Assembly (NCBI RefSeq): GCF_900142765.1
Contig: NZ_FRCB01000010.1
Span: 1 to 64,000, forward strand
Direction of reading: 5' to 3'
Origin: Roseovarius litoreus
GTDB taxonomy: Bacteria; Pseudomonadota; Alphaproteobacteria; Rhodobacterales; Rhodobacteraceae
Length of the DNA stretch: 64,000 bases
Each line of letters opens with the position of its first letter. Positions within the stretch are counted from its first letter, which is position 1. Below are positions 17,332 to 26,400 of this stretch, piece by piece. Below the pieces are notes generated by a model. That model made no database searches. It had not been told where the DNA came from and saw nothing but the letters and a program-made list of their open reading frames with translations. A program made the translations under genes and the position numbers.

Positions 17332-18639
17332 TCAATCGCGCGCGGCATGGAGAGCAAGCGTGTCGATCCTGGCTTCGATGGCGTCCAGAACGGCGGCATA
17401 TTCGGCGCTGTCCACCGATCCGTAGCGGCTGTCGAATTCGGCTTGCGACATGATCTGCGGGATATCGTCGAAAGGCACGATCACGTCATTCTCGGTCTGA
17501 AGGCGGGCCAGAAGAGCGGGCCAATCCTGCGGCGGCGCGGTCATCAGGCGGTTGGACATCCGTATGCCGGAATTGTTGGCGGCAAGGTCGGTAAAGTCGA
17601 ACCCGCCTGATTGCAGGGTGTCGTAAAGCTCCTTGAATTCACCGACCGACACCGCGAACCCCCGGTTCGAGGCCGCCTGCAACGCGGCGGCGGTTGTGAA
17701 ATGCCGGCGACTGTCGATCCGGCCGTTCAGCGTGACCTCGTCGCAATCGCTGCGCCAGTCGCGGTCGGCCACCAGTTCTCCACCGATCAGCCGTCCGACG
17801 ATCAGCGGAAAGTCCCGCGCGCCGCAGACCCGGGTGAGCGCGAACATGGCGGCGGTATAGGCATTGGGCAGGGTTTCGGGCGTGCTGCCTTCAAGTGCGG
17901 CCTGCAGGGTGAAGTGCAGATAGGGCAGGTAGCTGCCCGTCGTCGGCAGGTCGCCCCGGTCCATCGCATCGCGGATCATCAGGTAATAGCGGTCGATCTG
18001 CGAGGCCATCGGCATGTCGGCGCCGCGCATCGTGCCGAACAGGCCGCGCATGATCCCGTTCTTGCCCATGTCGTCCATGGCAAGATCGAAAGACAGGTTC
18101 TGGTCGTCAATCGTCATCCGGGTGACGGCGCCGAGCACTGTGTCGCCGACCCCGTTGCCGATGGCGGTATTCGCGCCGACACGTGCGATTTCAAGCGCAA
18201 GCCCCGGCGGGATCGGGACCGGCCCCACGCGGATATCGGTGGGCATGACCTGCCCTTCGAACTCGGGGATACGGGCCGAGATATTCAGGAATTTCACCGC
18301 CCGCATGTAGGGCACCGGGATCGCGGCGCGCAGAACGGCGCTGTCCCCGGCAATGCGCAGATCGCTCCGCAAACCCGGCAGGAACCGCGCACCGAGGCGC
18401 AGCAGGCTGTTGAGCTCGGTCTCGGACATGACCAGCGGTTCGGTCGGCGTCGTGCCGTTTCCGGCGGCGCTGCGGATGCTGTGCACAAAGCTGCGGGCGA
18501 CCACCACATCCTGCGGCTTGGGGGCGCTGCTTTCGGCGATCAGCGGATGATCGTCGAGCACCATGACATAGATCGCCGACCCAGCCAGAACGCCTGCAAC
18601 CAGCACAAAGACAACAAGTCGACCGATCAGCCGGAGCAT
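17332..18639 (-). CDS. Conserved-looking membrane-anchored protein of unknown function
   Basis: A 435-residue protein. One N-terminal transmembrane segment (about residues 5-25: LVVFVLVAGVLAGSAIYVM) is followed by a soluble, presumably periplasmic domain with no motif I recognise. The mature part alternates beta-rich stretches (residues 60-210) with a more helical C-terminus carrying three Cys. The start at 18639 puts the hydrophobic segment at the N-terminus; upstream codons look non-coding. It sits at the left end of the exopolysaccharide locus, downstream of the rhomboid, barrel and export genes on the same strand. A structural or accessory role in polysaccharide export is a guess from position only. 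Confidence 0.65.
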   Translation of the reverse strand: MLRLIGRLVVFVLVAGVLAGSAIYVMVLDDHPLIAESSAPKPQDVVVARSFVHSIRSAAGNGTTPTEPLVMSETELNSLLRLGARFLPGLRSDLRIAGDSAVLRAAIPVPYMRAVKFLNISARIPEFEGQVMPTDIRVGPVPIPPGLALEIARVGANTAIGNGVGDTVLGAVTRMTIDDQNLSFDLAMDDMGKNGIMRGLFGTMRGADMPMASQIDRYYLMIRDAMDRGDLPTTGSYLPYLHFTLQAALEGSTPETLPNAYTAAMFALTRVCGARDFPLIVGRLIGGELVADRDWRSDCDEVTLNGRIDSRRHFTTAAALQAASNRGFAVSVGEFKELYDTLQSGGFDFTDLAANNSGIRMSNRLMTAPPQDWPALLARLQTENDVIVPFDDIPQIMSQAEFDSRYGSVDSAEYAAVLDAIEARIDTLALHAARD

Positions 18640-18786
18640 TGCGGGTGTCCTTTGGATCGGGGGGAAGGGAACGCGTGGGGCAAGGAAATGTGCTTTTGGG
18701 TTATCTGCAAGCGATAGGGGCAAGCATAGCGCAAGCCGCACCCCCGTGCATTACCGATTATGCCGCGTGGCGGGTGGGCGCGGGGT

Positions 18787-19440
18787 TCAGGCCTGATTTC
18801 GCCGACGGTCGAGAAACGGTGCGGCAAGCGCACCTGCGATGAACCCGCCCAGATGGGTTTCCCACGCAAGATGCCCCGAGGTGGCCCAGAACATCAGCAG
18901 GTTCAGAACGCCAAGCAGCGTGACCGGCCACAGGATCGCATAGGCCAGCGTCGTGAAGCCGGGCCGCGCGCGCAGCGTATCGGAGATGTCCCAGATCACC
19001 CAGGCGCCGACCAGACCGAACAGCGCACCCGAGGCCCCGACCATCGGTTGCAGCTTGTCGCTGAGCAGGGCAAAGCCTGCGGCCCCGCCAAGAACCGACA
19101 GCGCATAGATCGTGGCAAAGCGCCAGGCTCCGACCCGGTCAAGCTCGGCCCGGGCGACCGAAACAAGCGTGACCATGTTGACCAGCAGATGCCCCGGCCC
19201 GGCATGAAGACCGGCATAGGTGACGAACATGAGCCAGGGCTGCAGCGGATAGTTCGGTGTCCAGCCCCGCAGAAGCCCCGTCCAGAATGCGAAGTGTTCA
19301 TAGGTGAAACGCCGCCAGCGCGGGCTGCCCCAGATGCCCCAATCGGCACCAAGCAAGACCGCCTCGGGAAGCACCGAGACCGCAAGCAGCGCAAGGAGCA
19401 CAAGGCGCGCCCGGCGCTCGGAGGGCAAGAACGCGTTCAT
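18787..19440 (-). CDS. Rhomboid-family intramembrane serine protease
   Basis: A 217-residue polytopic protein with six to seven hydrophobic segments and the rhomboid signature: GLHAGPGHLLVN (His84, Asn88), catalytic Ser137 in VGASGALFG and catalytic His196 in WETHLGG. All key residues are present, so an active enzyme is likely. It cleaves transmembrane segments of client proteins in the inner membrane. The start at 19440 is the first ATG; a TTG 36 bases upstream is possible. It lies between exopolysaccharide genes, and exosortase substrates encoded nearby have a C-terminal transmembrane helix, but no functional link is proven. Confidence 0.85.
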   Translation of the reverse strand: MNAFLPSERRARLVLLALLAVSVLPEAVLLGADWGIWGSPRWRRFTYEHFAFWTGLLRGWTPNYPLQPWLMFVTYAGLHAGPGHLLVNMVTLVSVARAELDRVGAWRFATIYALSVLGGAAGFALLSDKLQPMVGASGALFGLVGAWVIWDISDTLRARPGFTTLAYAILWPVTLLGVLNLLMFWATSGHLAWETHLGGFIAGALAAPFLDRRRNQA

Positions 19441-19497
19441 CACATGCCCAAAAGCAGCTTGGACGCGGCTTGGCAAGCCATGGAACCGGTCAGCGGA

Positions 19498-20895
19498 TCA
19501 AGGCAACAGGTCGAAACTGCGGCTCAGGCTCACGAAAACCGAGGTCGAGTCAGCATTCCCGAGACGCTCTTCGTCGCGGATGCGGTGGCTGACACCTGTG
19601 CTGAGCGTCCAGTCGCGGGTGAGCGACCGGTTGTAGCTGAGCGAGATGCCTGCGCGTTCGGTTTCATTGGTGGTGCCGGTGCCGTCGGTCAGACCGTAAT
19701 CCATGCTGAGGCCAAGGCTGGACAGGGTATTGATGTCGTAGCTGTAATTGACCACGGCGCTGGTCGCCAGACGCTCTTCGTCTTCGTCGTTGGTGCTGAC
19801 GGTCCGGTTCAGGCGAACGCTGAGGGCGCTTCTGGCCAGCTGGTATTGCCAGTTGAGCGACCCGACAAGATCGGGGCTGCGGCCTTCGAAGCTGGTGGCG
19901 CCAAGGCTGGCCGAGAGCGACCCGTTGGGCAATTGCAGGTTGCGCCCAAAGCGCAGGGTCACACGGTCCCCGGCCTGATCCACCGTTGTGGCAAGGCTTG
20001 CGGTGATCTCGCCGTTGGTCATCGGGCGTTGAAGCCCGATCTGACCGATCATGCCCGATCTCGTTGTCGATCCGATGGTTTCGCGCGTGTCGATCTCGGT
20101 ATAGCCAAGAGAGGCGTCCACGACGGTGCCATCGAAGAGCTGGTTCTCGACGCCGAAACTCACCGAGTAGGTGTCGCGCTTGGTCTGCCGCGTGTCGTCG
20201 GAATCGTACCGGTCGTAATTCAGCGCCACGCGTCCGGTGGTCACCGGCGAAAACCGAAGCAGTGCGGTCACACCTGCGCGGCTGCGCTCGGAATCGGTCA
20301 GGCCGGCGCGTGCGTTGTCGGTGTAGTACAGTCCGCTGACGCCCGCATCGAAGACAAAGCCGATCGGCGCGTTGCGCCCGGTTTGCAGCTGGGTGGACAG
20401 GTTGTAATTGTTGCGCTTGCCGCGGCCATCGAGCTCGTCGAAATCGTCGGGCAGGACGATCTCGCCATCCTGATCGATGAAGTCCTCGATCGACCGCACA
20501 AAGCCCACGTCCGACTGGCTGAAGCGCCCATCGATGCTGAACAGCGCATTGGCGCCTTCCCGGCTGTAGGACAGGCGAATGTCGGGATCCGCGAATCCGG
20601 TCGAGATCTCGGAGCGGGATGGCACATTGCCTTCACGGAACACGCCGCCAAGTGACAGCGACAGGGTTTGGGTGCGCGTTTCTGAATTCAGATTGAAGCG
20701 CAGCGATGTGGTCGCAAGCTGCGTGCTGCCGGAGGATGGGATGTCCAGCGCGATATTGTCGCCCGCCTCGAATCTCTGGCTGACCGAGAGCGATGCGTTG
20801 AGCGCACTCTCGTCCTGTTCCTGAGCAAACAGCGGATACACCGCAAGGGCCGAAGCCCCTGCCAAGGTGATCGGTATGAAATGCCTGCTTTTCAA
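19498..20895 (-). CDS. Outer membrane beta-barrel protein of the exosortase-type EPS locus (EpsL-like)
   Basis: A 465-residue secreted protein. A signal peptide covers about residues 1-24 (ending PLFAQ), followed by repeated amphipathic beta strands with Tyr/Leu alternation to the end (last strand SVFVSLSRSFDLLP). This pattern fits the putative beta-barrel proteins found in exosortase-associated EPS clusters. The start codon is TTG with GGCGAGAAAG upstream; no ATG fits the signal peptide. It follows the polysaccharide export gene by 33 bases, so the two are probably one operon. It may form or stabilise the outer membrane exit for the polymer. The family match is by pattern, not by a single motif. 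Confidence 0.7.
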   Translation of the reverse strand: MKSRHFIPITLAGASALAVYPLFAQEQDESALNASLSVSQRFEAGDNIALDIPSSGSTQLATTSLRFNLNSETRTQTLSLSLGGVFREGNVPSRSEISTGFADPDIRLSYSREGANALFSIDGRFSQSDVGFVRSIEDFIDQDGEIVLPDDFDELDGRGKRNNYNLSTQLQTGRNAPIGFVFDAGVSGLYYTDNARAGLTDSERSRAGVTALLRFSPVTTGRVALNYDRYDSDDTRQTKRDTYSVSFGVENQLFDGTVVDASLGYTEIDTRETIGSTTRSGMIGQIGLQRPMTNGEITASLATTVDQAGDRVTLRFGRNLQLPNGSLSASLGATSFEGRSPDLVGSLNWQYQLARSALSVRLNRTVSTNDEDEERLATSAVVNYSYDINTLSSLGLSMDYGLTDGTGTTNETERAGISLSYNRSLTRDWTLSTGVSHRIRDEERLGNADSTSVFVSLSRSFDLLP

Positions 20896-20928
20896 AACTG
20901 CTTTCTCGCCTATCAGTAGAGTTTTTTG

Positions 20929-21546
20929 TTATTCGAACAGGCGGCGCTCCGGAACAATGATGACGTCGCCGGGTGCCATGACTGTCATCCCGATGCCGGA
21001 TTTGCCGGCAAGGATGTCCTTGTAATTGACGTTATAGACACGTTCCTTGCCGTCCTTGCCGACACGCCGCAATTGAACCCGCTGCGTTGCCGCGAAGCGC
21101 GAGAAGCCGCCGATTTCAGCAAGAAGCTGCAGCATCGTCGTGCCTTCCGCTACCTGGACCTTGCCGGGATTGGCCACCTCCCCCATCACGTAGATCGGCA
21201 CCGTGTCTTCATCCGCCTGAGCGGGCAGTTGCAGGTCATCCTGCGCCAGCCGCGCCATGGACATAAACACGGTCGGCCCGCTGGAGAAATTGGGTGCAAG
21301 CGCCTGTGTCACGTTCTCGCGAACCTGTGTCAAAGTGCGTCCGGCTGCGGGCACCGTGCCTGCGAGAGGAACAGAGATCCGCCCGTCAGGCAGCACAAGC
21401 GTGTCCCGGTTGATGCTGCTGTCCTCGAGAACCTCGATGCGAAGAACGTCCCCGGGTTTGATCCGGTAGCTTTCCTGGGCCGAGGTCTGCACGGCCATGA
21501 AAGGCACGATGACCAGGGCGGAAAGCAGTGCAATAATGCGTTTCAT
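20929..21546 (-). CDS. Polysaccharide export outer membrane protein (Wza-like, Poly_export/SLBB)
   Basis: A 205-residue protein with a Sec signal peptide (residues 1-23, ending TSAQE), a Poly_export domain (YRIKPGDVLRIEVLEDSSIN, then LPDGRISVPLAG) and one SLBB domain (VPIYVMGEVANPGKVQVAEG) ending in a MAPGDVIIVPERRLFE motif. It is shorter than Wza (about 380) and lacks the C-terminal amphipathic helix and a lipobox, like the short export proteins of exosortase-linked EPS loci. It starts at 21546 after GGGAAGAG. It likely works with the barrel protein encoded downstream and the Wzz-like protein at 28.3 kb. Confidence 0.85.
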   Translation of the reverse strand: MKRIIALLSALVIVPFMAVQTSAQESYRIKPGDVLRIEVLEDSSINRDTLVLPDGRISVPLAGTVPAAGRTLTQVRENVTQALAPNFSSGPTVFMSMARLAQDDLQLPAQADEDTVPIYVMGEVANPGKVQVAEGTTMLQLLAEIGGFSRFAATQRVQLRRVGKDGKERVYNVNYKDILAGKSGIGMTVMAPGDVIIVPERRLFE

Positions 21547-21874
21547 GTCAAATTCTCTTCCCGTTTCCGTCTTATTACCCCCAGTCCTGAAAATACCCGC
21601 GTGGACCGGACAACCCAAGAAATATCACAATTTGGTAAGGGCTTGGAGCCACTGTTAAAACACGCGTGCCATTGATGCAACAATTTCGAGGGTTTTCACG
21701 CGAACGCGTAGGGGCAAGCCATCACGTCAAGCTTTTTGGCGAAAATGGGGCAATAATGAGGGACATTTAACATCTGTCGGCCTTACTGCTGCCTTAAAGG
21801 CCCGAAAAGATGACCATGACACAGGACACGCCAGCCGCTGCAGGCGGCCCGGCACAAGCCAGGAGGTAGCGCTC
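21547..21874. promoter_or_regulatory. Divergent intergenic region upstream of the export operon
   Basis: 328 bases without a supported gene lie between the Wza-like gene (leftward) and a small membrane-protein gene (rightward). The region should hold the export-operon promoter. No convincing operator or hairpin was found by eye. Confidence 0.4.
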
Positions 21875-22105
21875 ATGATGATCGGATTTGTCGTCCTCGC
21901 CGTTATGACGGGATTGGTGACCGGGGTCGGTGCAATGGTCATGGGCCATGGTGTGCTGGCGGCCATGGGCATTTACGCCGGAACGGGTGTTCTGGTCCTC
22001 ATGGGGCTTATTGCGCAGGCGATGCTCGAAACCCCGCAAGACGGCCGCGAAACCGCTATGGAAGGCGGCGTGACCGCGTCCAGCCGCGCCGGCAGACGCC
22101 CCTGA
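21875..22105 (+). CDS. Small two-helix membrane protein
   Basis: A 76-residue protein with two hydrophobic segments (about residues 2-24 and 29-50) and a short polar tail ending SRAGRRP. AGGAGGT lies eight bases before the ATG, the strongest reason to accept it. It is Gly/Met-rich, and no family is recognised. It stands alone between the divergent export operon and the VPLPA-CTERM gene. A role as a small regulator of membrane machinery is possible, but nothing in the sequence shows it. Confidence 0.6.
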   Translation: MMIGFVVLAVMTGLVTGVGAMVMGHGVLAAMGIYAGTGVLVLMGLIAQAMLETPQDGRETAMEGGVTASSRAGRRP

Positions 22106-22399
22106 CATCTGGCTGCGTCCGGCCCTGACGCCGATTCGCGTCACTTCTGACGAATTTATATCCACGAATTGGAAACAATGAGACGATTTGGCCCGTATTT
22201 TATACGGTCTGACGTCTTATCCCACGCGGCTTGCGGCGCCGATGGGCATGCGCTCCCGCTAATTTTCATGAAAAATGGCGTAATTAAGGCCTTTCTCGGC
22301 CAAAACGGCCCAATTCTTCTTTGAATAAGGCAATTCTGTGTGTACCCTTGGGTGTGAAATTTATTTTTGTTCGTATTGACCTTTGAAGGGGGAATTGAA
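22106..22399. promoter_or_regulatory. Intergenic region upstream of the VPLPA-CTERM gene, with palindrome at 22193-22207
   Basis: An AT-richer spacer. CCGTAT-TTT-ATACGG is a perfect 6-3-6 palindrome about 190 bases before the start codon. The region near 22330-22380 is AT-rich and could hold the promoter. No gene is supported here. Confidence 0.35.
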
Positions 22400-23029
22400 A
22401 TGGGAATTAAAAAGATAATCGTGGCCGCAAGCGTTGGTGCTCTGATGGCTGGGTCTGCGTACGCATCAACCGCAACCGGTGATATCGTGGACAACGATGG
22501 CTTCAGCACTATCTACCCATCTGGAGAGACTGGAACTTTCGGGTCTAACTGGTGGCTGATTGGCGGTCCTGCAGAAATTACCGTTACGATGTTGGGTCGC
22601 GAGGCTGCAGACGATAATAGCTTCAATTTCGGCGGTGGCGCTGTCGAATTTCAGAACTCTGACTTCAGCAATAATGCTTGGAGCGCTGTTGGATTTGCAT
22701 CCGCAACTTTCAGCAACGTAGCTTCTGGGCTTCTCGACTTTGCGTTTTCCAACCCTACCCGCGGAACGGTGGCTAACGGGGCAAACGTTCTTCCGGCGTC
22801 CGGTGGTATAAATTGGTTTAGTGTCTTGGTGAATAGTCAAACTCTTGATCTCTGGTTTGACGACGATAACGATACAGACGATAACCACGACGATATAGCT
22901 GTTCGCTTGCAAATTACCGGTGGTGGAGAATTTACACCTGTACCTCTGCCTGCAGCGGGCTGGTTGCTCTTGGCAGGCGTTGGAGGGCTTGCTGCGCTAC
23001 GCCGTAAAAAGAAATCCGCTGTTAAGTGA
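22400..23029 (+). CDS. VPLPA-CTERM sorting-domain secreted protein (exosortase substrate)
   Basis: A 209-residue protein with an N-terminal signal peptide (residues 1-22, ending SAYAS), a beta-rich, Asn/Ser/Gly-rich middle and a tripartite C-terminus. The sorting motif is TPVPLPAAGWLLLAGVGG, then a hydrophobic helix, then a basic tail (LRRKKKSAVK). This matches the VPLPA-CTERM signal recognised by XrtD exosortases, and an XrtD-like gene is at 60.7-62.3 kb. Expected fate: export, membrane anchoring by the C-terminal helix, exosortase cleavage and release or attachment at the surface. The ATG has GGGGGAA upstream, and a strong terminator follows at 23107. GC content is lower than the export genes nearby. 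Confidence 0.88.
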   Translation: MGIKKIIVAASVGALMAGSAYASTATGDIVDNDGFSTIYPSGETGTFGSNWWLIGGPAEITVTMLGREAADDNSFNFGGGAVEFQNSDFSNNAWSAVGFASATFSNVASGLLDFAFSNPTRGTVANGANVLPASGGINWFSVLVNSQTLDLWFDDDNDTDDNHDDIAVRLQITGGGEFTPVPLPAAGWLLLAGVGGLAALRRKKKSAVK

Positions 23030-23106
23030 AGTGGATTAAAGACAGTTCGACATTCTTGAAACGTGATTTAGGGGATGTCGAGCAAGCTAATTGGGTTTGA
23101 AAACTA

Positions 23107-23143
23107 AATAAAGCCCTCTCGCTGATAGCGAGAGGGCTTTATT
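23107..23143. terminator. Strong rho-independent terminator, 17-bp perfect stem
   Basis: Bases 23107-23123 and 23127-23143 pair perfectly around the loop GAT. The GC core GCCCTCTCGCT is flanked by AATAAA/TTTATT, so it can act in both directions. It lies 77 bases after the VPLPA-CTERM gene. Confidence 0.9.
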
Positions 23144-23425
23144 AGTGACTCACGCTCTTAAAGTTGAAGACTTTCAGCCGCCGATAAGACTATGCGTGAT
23201 CAGTGCAAGAAGTTATGTGGGTGGGTCTAATTAGGGCGCTGTGTCACTTCTCCCATTTTTTACAGACGGGACAATTTGCACCCGAATTGCCAACTTTAGC
23301 TTGGTGCCCTAGTGCTCAATTACCATTTTTAGCGTTGCTAATAACTACTGATCAGTTACGCAGCGTGGTAGCGCTGACGCGCTTTGGGCTTACGTTTATT
23401 TTTTATGTGTTACCAATCATCAGTA
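23144..23425. other. AT-rich spacer between convergent genes
   Basis: 282 bases between the terminator and the 3' end of the large G8-domain gene. It contains no supported reading frame. A short frame at 23203-23457 runs into the opposing gene and has no ribosome site. Confidence 0.4.
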
Positions 23426-26400
23426 TCACATATCCCAGATGTCGACAGTTATTGTAGCGGCTGAGCGGAAGCCATATTCGTCGGTTGCCCAATACGTAAA
23501 GCTATCAGTGCCAACGAAGTCATGATCCGGCGTGTATTCAAGCAGACCGTTGTCAAGGATAGTAGCGCGCCCATTGGCGGGGTTCTCGGTACTGTCGATC
23601 GTCAGAATATCCCCATCTAGGTCACGATCATTCGCAAGTACATCGATGAGTATGCTGGTGTTGCTCGAGGATGAAGCAAAATCATCATTAGCCGTCGGAG
23701 TTGAGTTTTCCAATGGCAAGGTGCCATTGTTGACATAGTTTGCCTCAAGCCAGGACCTTTCATTGGAAATTTCGATAACATGTTGAATTTTAGCGATTTC
23801 ACCTGTTACACGATCAGTGACGGCATCAGGCACAATGATCACAGTGCGTCCGTCTGTGGTTTCCCAAAAACCCTCTTGCTCGATAAAGTCACGCAAATAC
23901 AATCTGTGTTCATCCACCCCACCGCCTCGCTCAGTTGCGCCGATAGAGTCTGTTTTGATCCCCGACAAGTACAAGACATTGTGCACTTCCATGGGCTCTG
24001 ATTGGTCCAGCGCGAAGCCCAGAGCGCCGCTAATTAACTGTTCTGACGATATGATGGTGTGCTGAACCGGATTGAAACCGGACATATCAACAGCGTTATT
24101 TGTCAGATCAAGATCAATAAAAACGTGACCTACATCGCTATCTTCTACGGGCATTGTGAAATGGTTGCTAAGCTTGAGGCCAGTTTCAAAGCCATTAATT
24201 GAAGAGTTGCTGATGACTAGATCGATTGTGTTTGTTCCTAGAACTAGACCAGTTTTCGGTCGCCCATACCACTCATCAGTTTGGGTGGCGAGAATATCCA
24301 CGTCCTTTAGAGTATAGTGACTGGTATATGTGAGGCTGACACCGCTTTTAGTTTCCCAATTTACAAAATCCTCAATCATTGTTCGGAAATCATGACCTTG
24401 ATTGGGCGAAGATTTGACCACGATTAATCCATGCTCCGTCCCGAAGGCTTCATTGCCAGAGAATTCCTGAATTGGGGATTGACTAGGCCGAACGCTCTCC
24501 TGACCGAGAGCCATCTCGCTGTGCTCTAAGGTATCAGTTAAGTTTTCTGTGCGCTGGCCCCGAGTGAGCCAGACAAAGCCATGAGTGGTATTCGCCGCGA
24601 CATTGTCCATGCTTTCTATAAGACGACCGGCAAAGAAAAATCCGTCACCTGTTCGACCATTATCGTCTCTCTTAACGTCCTCACCCACTTTGACCGCAGC
24701 ATCACCGCCAGGGTATGCACCCACCGATCGAATAGCCAAATTCTCACGCCAGATCCCCGTCTCGTCGCCATCTTCGGCCGCGAAGGCGGCGCCGAAGACG
24801 TCGAAGGCGACGTTGCTCACGAAGTCGGCGTGGCTTGAATGGTGCACGAAGCCCCAGCCGGGCGAGCCGCTCACAGTGTTGCCGATGGCATAGGCCGGCT
24901 CGTTGTCGATTTCGGTGCCGGTCTTGTGGAAGTGGAAGGAATACCGGCTCTTGATATTCGTATCCGCCTCGATCGTGTCGAAGAATGCCAAATCCCCGGC
25001 GGGGCGCGACTTGTCCGTGCGTCCCAGATCGTCGAAGGCGGCATAGCGGACGTCGACATCGTCGTTATGCATGAACATCACGTGACCGCGGTGATGCAGG
25101 GCCGAGGCCTCGCCGTCTTCGCTGGTGAAGGTGATGTTGCGCGTCATGTTGGCGACATAAGCGGCCAGATCGGCGCGCGGTGTGTCGTGGTCGAATTGCA
25201 GAGGCTCGCCGATCGTGATCGTGTTGCCGTCGATCGCGGTGATCGTCACCTCTTCGTCCTGGCTTTCGAAATGCGCCATCTTCGCGCCGTCCCAACGCCA
25301 GCCTTCCTTGTGCGTGCCGGTGATGACGATCGTATCGCCGACGGACCAGTTTTCGGGGATCTCGGACAGGACGATCTGCGTATCGCCGGCCATCGGGGCA
25401 TCGGCGACCTTGAGGAACTCGGTCTTTTCCTCGCCGTGGATCTCCACCTGACCATGCGAGATCAGGCCGCGCGACAGGAGTGTGGGATCCCAGCCGACAT
25501 CGATATCGCCGTTATTGGCGAAAATGATTTTCGTGTCGAAACCGCTTTGAACGGGATTGTCCTTGGTGCCGATTTCCAGCCGCCCGCTGCTATCCACCAC
25601 GAAGGTGTCGATCAGCATCTTGGTGTTCATATCGGTTGCAAAGCTCAGATCGCCATCGACGCGCAGGGTAAAGAGGGACGCGTCGCTTTCGCCATTGTAG
25701 CGGATGGAAATGTCCTTCGGGATCAGCACCTTGGCATCTTCACCAGGGATCAGGCCATTGTGCCATGTGGCCGGGTCGAACCAGTCGCCATTGCGGATCG
25801 CGATATGGGTCGCCTCGGCACGGGGCACGAGATCGAGCAATTCGCTATGCTCCATCATCTTGCCCATGTCATCCATATGCATGGAGTGATCCATATCAGG
25901 CGCCGTGATGACCATTTGCACGAAGGCGTCTATCTCGGCCTGTGTCGCGTCATGGGGCAGGCCGCCACCGGTCTGTGACATGTCGCCGTGATCATGATGG
26001 CCGCCCATGTCATGGCCCGAATGATCCGTCATGTCGCCGCCCATATCGGTGGAGGGTTGATCGGTTGTCCCGTCTCCCATGTCATGGCCGGAATGATCGG
26101 TGTGGTCATCGCCCATGTCATGGCCCGAATGATCGGTCATGTCGCCACCCATATCGGTGGAGGGTTGATCGGTTGTCCCATCTCCCATGTCATGGCCGGA
26201 ATGATCGGTGTGGTCATGGCCCGAATGATCGGTCATGTCGCCGCCCATATCGGTGGAGGGTTGATCGGTTGTCCCGTCTCCCATGTCATGACCGGAATGA
26301 TCGGTGTGGTCATCGCTCATGTCGTGAGAGCCATGATCGGTTGTGTCGCCGCCCGACATATGGTCGCCCGTGTCGTCGCCCATTGCCGGCATATCCGGAG

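Noticed and set aside
22193..22207. CCGTAT-TTT-ATACGG palindrome as the same operator as upstream of icd
   Set aside because: It shares only short GTAT/ATAC parts with the 63816-63835 site and has a different spacer, so a common regulator is not supported.
26006..26340. Possible CRISPR-like array from the regular repeat spacing
   Set aside because: The repeats are directly adjacent in-frame coding units without unique spacers.
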